Source: Uranotaenia lowii
Lineage: Eukaryota > Arthropoda > Insecta > Diptera > Culicidae
Direction of reading: 5' to 3'
Assembly (NCBI RefSeq): GCF_029784155.1
Contig: NC_073693.1
Location: 313,325,304 to 313,389,303, forward strand
DNA: 64,000 bases
Positions 35,716-47,937 of this stretch are shown here, in pieces. Position 1 is the first letter of the stretch, and the number at the start of each line of letters is the position of its first letter. The notes below the pieces were generated by a model. That model saw only the letters and a program-made list of their open reading frames with translations. It searched no databases and had not been told where the DNA came from. Both the position numbers and the translations under genes were made by a program.

Positions 35716-38469
35716 CCGTAAAACGGGGTGAGATTGATCACTTTTTTTGGCATGTATCATATTTTTGAAACCAGTACTGGACTCCTATGAACGTAAAACA
35801 TGGTTGCAGAAATTTATTGGACTACTCTTAATTTGATTTAAAAATCGATTCGTCTTTGTTTAGAATTTGGGGTAATATTGATCATTCTCTTTTTTGACGG
35901 TTTAATCGAGTTTTCTTGATCATAAAGGATACAAAACACCTTCATAATATTTACAAATGCTAACAATTGATAAATTAAGACAGCTCGTGTGTTAAGGCTG
36001 AACAACAATTAAAATCGAAAGATGGGCAATGATACTGCATAAATTGAGGGGCTAAATTTTTTAACATCTATATATATAAAAATGAATGTTTGTCTGTCTG
36101 TCTGTTCCCTATAGACTCGGAAACTACTGAACCGATCATCGTCAAATCGTCAAAACCGTCTGAGGGTTTTTGAGGCCGGGGATGGTTTCTGTAATAGTCA
36201 AAACTCCATCCGACTTAAGGAAGGAGAGGCTTCCATACAAAATTTGTAGTTTTTTGAAACAAATAAAAGTCATGACATCCATTTTCTTGAGATTTTTTTT
36301 CCTTTGGGTGGTTTGTTTTTCGTCTCTATGGTCGAGGCGTCGCGGCCAACGTCGCAAAAGGATAGTAACCCAGGCATAACATACTGATTAGTAGGAATAT
36401 TTTGGCGCGTATTTCTCAACCAAGCGTATTTTCTTTGAGGGGTTTGTTTTTCGTCTCCATGGGCGAGCAAACGTCGTCGCAAGAGGATAGTAACCAAAGC
36501 TCACTGTTCATTGATTGCTGGAAAATTTAACAATAAGGCGCCTGTTTCTCAAACACGTGGGGCGATATGCAACCTAGATGTGTTTTTTTCTTGCTTATTT
36601 GATTTGTACACAGCACGTGGTAATAAATGACGCCTAGATGTGACACGGATTGGTATGTTATCAATAGAATCAAAACCAATTGAAAGATTTGCAAAAATAC
36701 TTCCATATTTAGTTCGTGTTAATGTAGGTAGCATTCGACTTTTCATTCAAGGAACATTAGAACATGTTCAAACGGTCAACTTTTTCTGTTAAAAAAAATT
36801 AAAAATTATGTTTTCTTCTAGAAATTGTTACTTCGGCCCAAATACACAACTGAAACGAATTTAGAAATGAAAATAAGAGCTTTTTATTTTAATTAATTCT
36901 GAAAAAACCATCGTACTTCTTTCTTACATATGAATTCAAGTACGTACTTAACATGAAAAGTGTTTTTGTGTTACATGGCTGCATAAAAGAGACTTTTTAT
37001 CCGCTTCGTTTTTGAAAAGCGAGACTTTAGAACTGATATTCAACTGGACGCAAAAATTTTAAGAGAAATTTTTAGTTTACCCTTAAAGTGTTAAAAACAA
37101 TATTCCCTTCTGTTAACTTACACGGTGGGGCAAGGGCAAACGTCGAACTTTTAAGAAATTCATCTTCAAAATGATTCAATACGTTGGAAAGACCAGAAGG
37201 GGTATTCCGAATGTTGAAACTGCAGCGGATATTAAAAATTCTGAAATGTCTTTGTAAATAAAGGTCATTCCCTTTGAACAGCATTCGATTTTAAAGCCAT
37301 TACTCTGACGCATCTGTAAATAAGCTTTGCATTGACACTTACCCCAATATACGGGACCAATGTAAACTTAGAAATTTGTTTTTGCCTACATTTTTGAATA
37401 TTTGACTTTCAAAGAGAAAATAAAAAAAAACTCTGAGAACTTATTTTGTGATGCAACTGATATTTTTTTAAATATTTATATGTTTACCGTAGTAAATTTA
37501 TTAAAAAAAAAAAAGAAATTTGCACCGTATTTGATATATAACTTATTTAATATTTTTTCCATTACCATGATAAGTGCTGTTTGGGTATCGAGCCGGTTAA
37601 ATTTGCCTACCTTCTTCAAGCAGTGGGGGACAAAACTGAAAAAACTGGGAGAGCTCCCATGTAAATTTAAGATAAAGAGCTTTTCAAAGAAAGGACCATA
37701 TTTAAAAAGGTTTTTTTGGGTACAGAGTACAAATTTCAGATCTTGAAAAACGAGTTTCGAGATCAAGTTTCAGTAAATAATATACCATCTTTGAATTGCA
37801 ATTCAGAACTGCAGTTGCAGCTCTCATTTTAAAGTTGTTGGTTCTGAAGTATGATGAGGTTTGATTTAAAAAAATGCTCTCTAAAATCTAAATTTGAATA
37901 AATTTTTACAAATTACATTTATTTCCGGAAGGTGTAGCAAAGCACAACGGGTCAGCTAGTTTATAATAAAATTTTAACTGCAAAAACATATGAAATTTTG
38001 CCTTCATTCAATTCTCCAGGCCCTCGTATTACCCTTTAATTTTTTGCTTAAAACTTTACCATTTGATAGGGTTTCTAGCCTTTTGTCCTAAAGTCCCTAT
38101 TTTTTAAATATCCTAAATTTACATCAAAACACAACATAAATTACACCAATACTATACAATTACTAAGGAAAAAAAGTTGTACTTTCACAAAAATCAACCT
38201 GTTTGCTTCTAAACGCTTTGATGTCATCACGAAGGGTGTTTGTTTGCGAGCCTTCGATAAAATAGATTTTTCAAGATTTTATTACTTATATTTGAAATTT
38301 TCAAAAACATACCAATTTTTTCCCAATTTGAAACTCAACATGTAGGTTTTCAGAAGTAGATAAAAGTTTTAAGATATTTTAACTTTAGACTTAGTTATTG
38401 ATGATTATTTGAAAAAAAAATCATGTTGATCAAAGCTACCCCGGTGGTCAATGTTGCCCCATTTTACGG
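35716..38469. mobile_element. Inner TA-flanked TIR element (CCGTAAAACGGGG)
   Basis: The ends are CCGTAAAACGGGGTGAGATT and, complemented from the right, CCGTAAAATGGGGCAACATT. TA flanks both ends (35714-35715 and 38470-38471). There is no transposase. Its interior holds the inverted 1.9-kb ACTAGCTGACCC repeat (36065-37960), which accounts for most of its length. Confidence 0.6.
36065..37960 (-). repeat. 1.9-kb dispersed repeat (ACTAGCTGACCC family), minus copy
   Basis: On the minus strand it starts ACTAGCTGACCCGTTGTGCT at 37960 and ends GAGTCTATAGGGAACAGACA, AGACAGACAAACATTC and (TA)n near 36065. The ends and length agree with 12756-14695, but the interior differs. Instead of the long array it has a 125-bp duplication at about 36300-36500 (GGTTTGTTTTTCGTCTC, then GTCGCAAAAGGATAGTAACC). 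Confidence 0.55.
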
Positions 38470-38552
38470 TACCCATATTTAGTTGCGTTGTTGAGTAATT
38501 GATGAAATAAGATTTTTCACGTTCATTTTCACGAGAAGTGTAAATGGGCTTT

Positions 38553-41367
38553 AATGAAGAATAAGAACCTAAGGAATGAATTCGAAAAAAAATGCAACAC
38601 TTTGTTTTGTGAATAACTTTTGAATGCATGGATGAAATTTGATGAAATTATCTGCAAGGCTGCCTAGTTTTGTAATGTTTACATGTGTCAATTTTTCACT
38701 TTTGTGGTAAGTGATTTTTGAGATAGCGTCCATTGCAGAAGTTTTTCTACTTTAATTTTTTGGCAACTAGTGCGTCATCTATAATGTATACTTTGAACCA
38801 CCCTTTTTGGAAATCAAGACTATTTTTGATGACATACGTTTTCTGTTTCCGGAAGCTTGACTTTCAAAATTTCTCAAAATTTTCAATCTAATCGAAGTTA
38901 TGATAAATTTAGCCGATTGTTCTCCTTCGGCACAAAAAATAACATTTCCGACTTTTTATAACTCCACCACAGTTTTCGCGTAATGATTCCAGATTCAACC
39001 TATTGAAGTGCTATGCTGGAAAAACTGTCGAATTTGGAAGCAGTCTTCTTCGTATATTCAGCCACTCATCGTGTCAATCGTTATGAAACACTGACTGATT
39101 TGCTGCTTCCACAGATCGTCAGCCTCCTCAAGAACTAAAAGGTGTTTTTTTAAATTTTTTTTAAATTAAAATTAAGAAAAGTTAATACTAAGTTAATGCT
39201 ACAAATATTTTACAATTTGGCTTTTTACATTTTTTTAAACTTTTACTGCTGTTTTCTTCTCTTGCAAGTGTTCGGTAAAAAAATTTGTCAAACTAAATTG
39301 CATAAAAATCGATTTGTTCATTAAAAAAATCAAAGTATACTTCACTTTGAAGTTAAATATGTATAAAAGACAAAAAAAAAAGATTAATATTTTTCAATGT
39401 TTCTCCTTGTTTATCTCCGGAACGTTCGGACGAAATTTGTCAACGTAAAGTTTCTGACTGTAAACCTGCCAGATGCCCGCTAAAAAGTTGGTTTTACTGT
39501 CCTTTACGAAATTTTTCCAAATATCTCCCCGCTATCAGTCCAAATATTTTGTGCACGATTTGACTATCGTATTTTGTTAATTTTACCGGTGAGCAGCATT
39601 TTAGCTTAAAGAGATGAAGTCAGGCCTGTTTATCAGGCAGCTGAATGAACAAGTCAGAAAAATTTATCTTTTTTATCACTTCTCCTATTGAAATTTTCGG
39701 ATTGCGCTTGATAAAACCTCTTACATTCTTACCTTCATACTCATCTTTACTTTTATTCAAATTTTGGCTCACATTCCTCATTCCTTTTTGAGTCTCCTAC
39801 TGGGACTTTCCTGTCCTGTCCTGTTGTCTAAATGCTTCTGAATTGGAAAAAAAAACTCTTGACAGATATCAAATTTTGAAAATGTACTTATTTCTTCGCT
39901 GAAAATTTAATTAATTTCCATGCATGCATTCAAAAGCTATACACAAAACAATGTGTTTCATTTTTTCCGAGTACACTCCTTAATTCAGTTTATTTTTGGA
40001 GAAATCAGAAAACATAAACATACTTGTATTTAAAGAAGTTCAGAAAACTCTTCGAATAAATACGGTGATGTGAAATTCGACGTACATCTGTTTTTTTTTC
40101 TGATTAACGTCCCTATAACGAAATTAAATAAAAGAAAACATTCTAATCTGAAGAAATTCCACCCAATAAGATACATTAGGGTGGAAACCCAAGTAACATA
40201 TTTAACTGTATCCCAACTTTAGCAAAGCAACCTTAATTTTAGGATTTGTACTAGTTGGCTTTAAATATGGGCCCATATCACCTATAAAGCTAGTTTATAA
40301 GCTTCCATAAACATTAAACATTGTTTTAAAGAGCTAATAAACCATCCCTAAGAGCTCGTTTAAAACTAAAAATCAACTGTGATAACAAATTAATTTTCTC
40401 CTTCTCAGTGACTCTGATTTTCTGAAAATCGTTAGCTGAATTTGCATGGAATGTATGAGAAATGGCTTCAACAATGACTAATCATAATTAACAACTCGCT
40501 TCAAATTACATGTCAATCATTTGAATGTTTATAAGGTATCTAAACCTTAATTATGAACTCAATTTTTACTAAGGCGGTTCTTAAAAAAAAAACAAAAAAA
40601 ATAGATTTTAAAACACATGAAAATTATGACAAAATGATTCAAAAGAAAAAATGACAGAAAAAACTAATAAATAAAATTAAAAAAATTACAAAAATTTCAT
40701 AAATTTAGTTTTTGCAATATTTTTTTGTTAATTTTTTTTTCTCTTTGACTCATCAATGTTGCAGGTCAACGACAAATCAGCGAAGTCTTTAAATTATAAG
40801 ATTTCCAGAAGAATTCGAAAAGAATTCGTTTTCATTTTTTTTTATTTTTCAATTAAATTATTTTAATGATCACACTATTGGAAAAATAGTTTAAGATGTT
40901 CTACAAATATTCAAATGGATAACAAGTGATTTGGAGTAAGTTGTTATTTAAATTTAAAGCCAATTCTCATGAGGTCCCAGAGAGTCGAATTGAGGCCAAA
41001 CTGTTTTGTTTTTCAACAAATCTCGACGTTTTATGCATTTTCGTTAACTGGCGTTTAATTTTAGTAATAACTTATTCTATTAATTTTATTAATACTTTTT
41101 GAAAAAAAGAACAAATTTTCACATGAATCTGTAGTGTAGAGAGGCACTAAAAAATCTTAAAAAAAAGTCATTAGACATTAAAAGCAAAATTTTGATTTTC
41201 CCCTAAATCAAGTCCGATTGAGCTTAAATGTTAATTTTTTGGGCCAATAAACAAAAAGTTTATTGGTTTTTGAAATTCGAAGTTTTTTCGTAGCTACCCT
41301 AATACATACATACCTATATGTAGATACGTGTCAAACGCGCTTAACGAAATATGTAGTTCGAATTGAA
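38553..41367. other. AT-rich intergenic DNA, no gene
   Basis: No domain, RNA gene or transposon terminus could be supported in 2.8 kb. Confidence 0.45.
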
Positions 41368-41376
41368 TTGCCATAT

Positions 41377-41984
41377 TAGACTGAGTCGATTTGGGGTCAT
41401 TTTTGAATTTCTCAAACCGTTAGGTTTTAAAAGCTTCGTTTCGGTCCAAAACTCATATATTATTTTTTGCAGAAATTTTAAGTAAGGTTTACATGATAAA
41501 TTTGAACTTTTAAGTTTGTATGGGAAAATTTAATATTTTGTACTGAAAAATCAACATCATTTTTGTTTCTTCTGTAGAACCGAGCATGCTAATGATTTTT
41601 GTCGAATAACATAACTTCGGATCTTTTTAGACAAAAAAGTTATTAGCTGTTTAACAGGTGTATTTCTTTTTGCATTGCTAAACAATACATTCAATTTACA
41701 CCACTGCTACCTGCCTAGCGAGGTATTGCATGACCACTTTTTACAGATTTTATAAATAAGCAAACCACTAGCAGGCTCGGTTCTACAGAAGAAACAAAAA
41801 TGATGTTGATTTTTCAGTACAAAATATTCGATTTTCGTATACAAACCTAAAAGTTCAAATTTACTCATGTAAACGTTACTTAAAAATTCTGCAAAAAATC
41901 ATAGATGAGTTTTGGACCAAAACGAAGCTTTTAAGACCCCAGGGTTTGAGAATTTCAAAAATGACCCCAAATCGACTCAGTCTA
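41377..41984. mobile_element. 608-bp long-TIR foldback element with 9-bp target duplication
   Basis: TAGACTGAGTCGATTTGGGG opens the left arm and the right arm is its complement. Arms of about 215 bp pair with modest divergence, up to GTAGAACCGAGC on the left and GCTCGGTTCTAC on the right. An exact 9-bp duplication TTGCCATAT flanks the element (41368-41376 and 41985-41993). Long arms plus a 9-bp duplication are typical of Mutator-like elements. There is no ORF in the 180-bp loop. Confidence 0.85.
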
Positions 41985-41993
41985 TTGCCATAT

Positions 41994-44900
41994 CTCTATT
42001 TGAAACTTGGGTATTTCCTATACCACATGGACGTGCTTTTCTCGCAGTATAGTAAACATTTAATTGTTACGGCCGGTCATTCAACGAACACCCAAATAAA
42101 TATATGAGTAACCGATATCTCAGTTGATTGCAAGAGAAGTGAAAGTAAGTGAAGCGCATTTCTTGCTGTTGGCTGACTGTAGAGAACGTAATTCACAATT
42201 CGGAATCAAATTTCGAAAAGGATCTTTTTCTGAATGGAAAAGTAAGAGGCATCTTCAATCAATTTTATTTTCGATTCGAAAGCTTTTTAAGCTTAATAGG
42301 TTTTATGAATTTTGCCTTAGAAACTGTATGTATTACATTACATTTTCCTGAATTTTCTTTTGAAAATTAATCTCAAAAAGGAGGTATTCCGAATTTTTAG
42401 ACTTAACATAAAAAATCAGTGACTAAAATTCAAATAATTTCGTTCGAATAGCATGTGTTCAACAAGCCGCTATTGTCAAATGCTAATTAAGGCAAAATAC
42501 CGTGGGAAATATCTCTAGTTCAGTTCCCGATAATTGCTAAATTCAGTTGAACCTGTAGCACGTGGTTGGCACGGAAAAATCAACATGATGTAAAGATAAA
42601 AGTGAGGTATTAGTTTGAACTATTTGAGAGGCTCGACCATGCAAAGATTATCGAACAAATTGCGAATATGCACGGCACTAATTCAGAGCACTTTGAATCA
42701 CGCATTCAAATATGCATGACGTTCTCTATAGCGAATAATTTTTAATTGGTGTGGAATTTGCCCTTCCCAGTGGAAAATTTAATTGAGAAATAGAACTTTT
42801 TTCGTTCGTTCTATACAATTCTTCGCATAGACCTGGTAGTTCTAGCCTTCAAGCAATTCAAAGAGTTCTGTAAAAAACCTAGCTCGAAAGCGAATTCTTT
42901 TGAATTGTTGTAACTTGTACTGGTTGATTTTGTTTAAAATTTTAAATGAATGTTCTGTAGTTTTGCTTCGGTTGACTTCATGCGTGTTCATTTTGGTCAC
43001 TTTCAAATGAACATAGAGACAGTCGCAATAAAGAGATCAGATGTTAAACATCTTCCAAGGTTTGTATGAAAATTTCATATTTATACATTATAATAGATCA
43101 CCATAAGTTTTTTCGGTTGTAGCAATAAAAATTTTAGAAGCGATTCATTCAGTCCAACATGTTTTAATTTTGTATGGAAATTTGTAATGAAAAACAAAAT
43201 GTTTCATTCAAAAATCGCCAGAAATGTAATATATTTTTGGATTTTTAACATTCCTTGATTTTTGCAGTACATTTCATGTAAACAAACCTTAAACCTAACT
43301 TTTACCCCAAAAAAGATATTCGATGTTAGGCAAATATTTTTGAAAATATATTTTTTTAAATTTTAAAGCGTTTTTGACTGCTCATTTAAAAACTGGTTTG
43401 CATACCCAATGAATTTGTCGACTTATTTAACCTTGGCCAAAATATTTCTTAAAATTTGTGAAAGCTGTAGCACAGATGAACTGATGTATAAGCTAAGCCT
43501 TGAAACCGGTGTGAAGCCCCAACGACCATGTTGAATCAATTTTATGCTTTTTGGTTGAGCCACCAGATGTCTCCAAGGACACCGTAGAGAGCTGTCAAAG
43601 AGTAAGTTTAAACAAAAACAAATTCAAAAGTTTGTCACTTTTGAACAGGTCGTATGAGGTAATTGATTTAGAAATGTTTTTTTTTTTTTACTGAGATACT
43701 TGACAGTTTCGATAAAATCACTGATGAAGTTTCGAAACACATTCATGATTTAGCAAATGATAAATATATGTCTTAAACTTTCGCTATTAACGCGCCAGAA
43801 CTAAATTTTGCTTCGAAGTACTGACTTATTTTGGACCGCTTTGGGAAGTGGCTATGCTATTTTCTGAAATCAAAAAGTACATGTTACAATTTTTGATTGC
43901 TTTATTCGTTCATTACGAAGATCAAGGCTTTTTCTATCGAAACATATCATCGTTTGTTGCAATATAACAAGATTTAAGCCTAAAAACTCGTTTCTTCGAT
44001 CATTACTTTGGTCTGTATTTTGAACCACCAGGTTTCTATTTTGGACCACCCTCTGGACCTATTTTTGATCACCCTTAAACAGAATAGATTTATTTTCTAA
44101 ATTTTGTTATGTTTACGACAGAGATTGATGCGCAATTACGTTGATAATTCAGTTAATCTTTTCCTGTCTTAATCTTGTAGTCAAGTTTGTTTGTTCACGT
44201 TAATTCATTCCTGAACTATTTTTTTTTCAACTTTTCTCCAGACTCTATTAAAGTACACTTGTTTGTTGGATATTTCTTACTACAACATGCTATTTTTTTC
44301 TACAACTTCTTCAACTTATGCTTTAAAACTGGTATTTTCAATAAGAATAGAGTAAAAACAGAATAACTCCCTCGTTATATAGTGTGTTTAAAATAATTGG
44401 AAAACTCTGAGAGCACACTGCTATCTCGACGAAATTACTGCTGGCCAGTTGGCTTACCTTAGGTTCAATTTTTAGAGCGCAAATCTCCTTAAGACGACCC
44501 ACTGATAAGTTATTAAAAAATGTCTGAGATCATCAACTTTGCGTCATCAATTTGATGCATTTTGACTTCTAAAACCTTAGTGGATTTGGTTTGGCTTCAG
44601 TTCAGTAAGTTCAGTTTCGTAGAATAAAAAAATATACGAAAATTATGCAATCTTTTTAACTACAAAAAGCCAGATTTTTTTTTCAAAAATTGCATAACCA
44701 CAGGGGCTGAAAAACATGATTTTGAGTTCCTTTTCGCATGTTATTTTTACACATTTCACCAATTTTTTTCCTAAGTTTTGAAACATATAAATTTTATCTC
44801 ATAGTTGAAAATATTTTTTGTTTTAATTGATCTTCTATTAACTGAGAAATTTCAACTGTTACAAAAATTAAATTCATTCAAAATTTAAAAAAAAAGCATC

Positions 44901-46500
44901 AATAAATGTACAAAGTTTAACATTTTTCGATGCCGTCAAAACTTCACCCAGTATGACGGATTGACTTAATGATAACATCTACAAACTTTTTATTGGTTTA
45001 ATCATCCTATTCCAACACTGTTGGTGTAAAAATCTTTCTCGAACAATCACCATTTTTTTTTAAATAAATATTTTTATATTTCAGTTACCTGCCTTTTACA
45101 CTTTTTACCGATTTTTTCCTAAGTTTTAAAACATGTTAAGACTATCTCATACCTGAATATAATTTTTGTTAAAATTGTTCTTCCAATAAATGAGAAATTT
45201 CAACTGTTACAACAATTAAACACGTTACATATTCGCCGATTTGTTGTCATTTTTCCCCAACCCCTCCTTTAGACGGGGTTTATATTTCTTCTCTTTTACC
45301 AAACCAAGTTTTTTTTTCTCGAAAATCGACCCTGAATGGCTGTGACTTTTAGACCAAACTGTTATAATTGACATGTTTCCATGAATCATCAAAAATAATG
45401 ACCTAATCAAAAAATGGTGCAAGTCCAGTTTTTTCATGGTTTTAAGCTTCTTTAAGTTGTAGCTTTTAACAACAGCTTATCAAACAGTTGACATTAATGT
45501 TGATTGTTAGATTAACGTGGTTTAAAGCATAAGGAACCAAAAGTAAATTATGTTTGGACTTTGGCTAGTTGATTAAATAAAATAATGAGAAAATTCCAAT
45601 TTTTTTTATAATATGCGATTGAAATAGTGATTATAATCTTTTCATATCGTTGTACAATGTCTTATTACGTTCATGAACATTTAGAACATTTAACTGCAAG
45701 TTTAATACCCAGGTTATGTTGAGTGGTCCAAAATAAGTCCTTAAGGAATTAAGTAGGACCTATTTTCGACAAGAGTCAAACGGCTATTAAACCAAGTTTT
45801 TTTTTGGTTCTTCGAGCTTTCAAATTAGTTTTCAAATGTTTTATCATAGCTGTGAACATGTTAGAAGTTGTTGAATTAATCACAGCTATGCAGAAAAACC
45901 TCTTGAAATTTGACTCTAATAATTCCACTTGAAATGGGCTTGATTCGGCCCAACTGTGAAAAATCAAAACTTTACTTTCGATTTTCTCTCCCAGCACATT
46001 TAAATGAAATTTTAGATGTAAATAGTATCATAAGAAGCAGCTCTAACTATATTTGTTGAAAATTTTCATGATAAACACGATTTATGAGAGAAATATTGGA
46101 AAAAGGTGCAAGGTGCTCCAAAATAAGTCCGTTACCCTACCATTGTTTTTCGTGAATTTTTAACGGCTTGTTTGAAAGAAAGCATTCGAAATTTTACACA
46201 GGTTTCTGAAGATTTTTTGTTCGGGCTTGTACATCTGTTCATCTGTGGCTCTAGTGAGCAAAACCTGCCATTTTCAGAAAGTAATTCGATAAATTGGAAA
46301 ATGACCGAAAAAGAAACAATATTTCAATGAATCTTTTTCTTTTATCTAAAGTTTGATTTTTCCTCATGTTCATCTTCTGTTGAAGTTTCAAAGTTTTATA
46401 AATGTTTTAAAAAAGTTTATAACGTTGTTTTTTTAAAAGTTCTCAGTGTCCGTTTGTTGATTTATGAATATTTTCATCTGGTGCAACTGATTTTAAATTG
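41994..46500. other. AT-rich intergenic DNA, no gene
   Basis: ACTGACTTATTTTGGACC near 43825 and the inverted GGACTTATTTTGGAGC near 46120 may be the ends of an old element of about 2.3 kb, with related TTTTGGACCACC words inside. Neither border nor target duplication is clear. No coding signal was seen. Confidence 0.35.
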
Positions 46501-46803
46501 AACATGTGAGTTTCAGGTAGGATGACTTACGTTCTTCCACCTGAACTATGGCCCAAGTTCGATGTGTCTTAAATCACGTTTATTTTATGTTCTATTGGAC
46601 TCAAAATATCAAGCATGAAAGAGACAAAACAAATATGGCGTCGCTGTCAAACAGAGTCCATATGTCAAAACCGTCAAAACATAAACGAACACAGCCCCTC
46701 TCTAATTATACGATCTTTACAACAACAGACCAGGCAGCGGCCACAGTCGGAGGAGATTGTATCGAGGCCAAATTTTCTACCTTCCCTCTGCTTCGCTCGA
46801 TTC

Positions 46804-47056
46804 TCAGTCAGTCACAGTCGTCAAGTGAGTCAGAGAGCCATCGCATCACTTTCTTGCGAAAAACAGTGGTGATGAAACGACAATAATCACAAAAAGTCTA
46901 ACCTCCCATTTGGCTCCATTTGGTGTGACGTACCCAAAAGTGCTACTGTTTTCGGTGTTAAGTAACCATGTAAACCTCGAAAGGTTGAGTGCACAGTTTG
47001 GATTATTGTCATCTAGAACTGGAATCGACTCATTTCTCGCAGTGAACACGGAAAAG
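46804..47056 (+). promoter_or_regulatory. Candidate promoter and untranslated first exon
   Basis: GC rises sharply over 46640-47060. TCAGTCAGTC at 46804 resembles the arthropod initiator, and GGAAAAG|GTTAGT at 47056/47057 is a good donor site. The next plus-strand gene is the ZIP transporter, whose first coding exon follows an acceptor at 58201-58202 with a 5' UTR. A link between the two is inference only. Confidence 0.25.
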
Positions 47057-47398
47057 GTTAGTATAGAATCGTATCATAAAAGCTGTGCGAGTGTTTTGGA
47101 AATCCCCATGTTTATCATTCCAACGATTGGTTCAAAGCCAAGATGAGCAAAATAAGAAATGCAAATTTCTTTAGAATATTACTTTTACCAAAAGCCAAAA
47201 CCGGTTTAACCCGCATAAATTCGCGATCCAGTTCGAACGGGCGCAACGATGTGTATATCCAGGAATCCCCGCCTGGCCTGGTCATTATTTTGATAATAAA
47301 CCCGAAGCAGGCAAGCGAAGCGAGCAAGTATATCGTATCGCAAGTCGTCATCTTTGTCGTCGTTTCCAAAACTGTGCTCTGTTCTGACAAATGTGACC

Positions 47399-47641
47399 CA
47401 GGCGGCGGCAACGCTATTCAAACCGTATGGAGCACATCTCTCAGATTTCCCCTTTTTTTCCCCTCGTTTTGACAGATTTAAGCTTTTTTCCTCAGATTTG
47501 AGCTTTCGTCTCCTATGCTCTCAAGGCAAAAAAAGCTTAAATCTGAGGAAAAAAAGCTTAAAACCGAGATTCACGACCACTTATTTAAAAGATGTTGGTC
47601 GCACGATACATAGACAAATCGTGTAACGTTGCAGCCATCTG
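47399..47641 (+). mobile_element. 243-bp MITE, copy A
   Basis: It begins CAGGCGGCGGCAACG and ends CGTTGCAGCCATCTG; the end complemented is CAGATGGCTGCAACG, an imperfect 15-bp TIR. Its own 8-bp duplication ATGTGACC flanks it (47391-47398 and 47642-47649). Internal inverted words (AGATTTAAGCTTTTTTCCTC and its complement) give strong secondary structure. The 8-bp duplication and CAG ends fit hAT. The incidental open frame across it is not a gene. Confidence 0.93.
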
Positions 47642-47686
47642 ATGTGACCATGATGATCGTAAAAGAAAACACAAAGCATATGGAAG

Positions 47687-47929
47687 CAGATGGCTGCAAC
47701 GTTACACGATTTGTCTATGTATCGTGCGACCAACATCTTTTAAATAAGTGGTCGTGAATCTCGGTTTTAAGCTTTTTTTCCTCAGATTTAAGCTTTTTTT
47801 GCCTTGAGAGCATAGGAGACGAAAGCTCAAATCTGAGGAAAAAAGCTTAAATCTGTCAAAACGAGGGGAAAAAAAGGGGAAATCTGAGAGATGTGCTCCA
47901 TACGGTTTGAATAGCGTTGCCGCCGCCTG
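47687..47929 (-). mobile_element. 243-bp MITE, copy B, opposite orientation
   Basis: By eye it is an exact reverse complement of copy A over all 243 bp, including homopolymer lengths. It has a different 8-bp duplication, TATGGAAG (47679-47686 and 47930-47937), so it is a separate insertion and not one arm of a foldback. The 45 bp between the copies include one duplication unit from each. Confidence 0.93.
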
Positions 47930-47937
47930 TATGGAAG

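Larger units (their letters stand above)
35405..38552. mobile_element. Outer TIR element of a nested pair
   Basis: A 78-bp left arm (AAAGCCTGGTTTACACTTCC to CAACGCAACTAAA) matches the inverted right arm at 38475-38552 with scattered differences. No target duplication could be set. Just inside the left arm lies a 231-bp inverted repeat, and then the TACCGTAAAACGGGG element. The structure implies sequential insertions. Confidence 0.6.

Noticed and set aside
43815..46135. 2.3-kb element bounded by ACTTATTTTGGA words
   Set aside because: The borders are diffuse, no target duplication is seen, and the word recurs inside; mentioned only as a possibility.
47399..47929. A single foldback element with 242-bp arms
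   Set aside because: Each arm has its own TIRs and its own 8-bp duplication, so these are two insertions.
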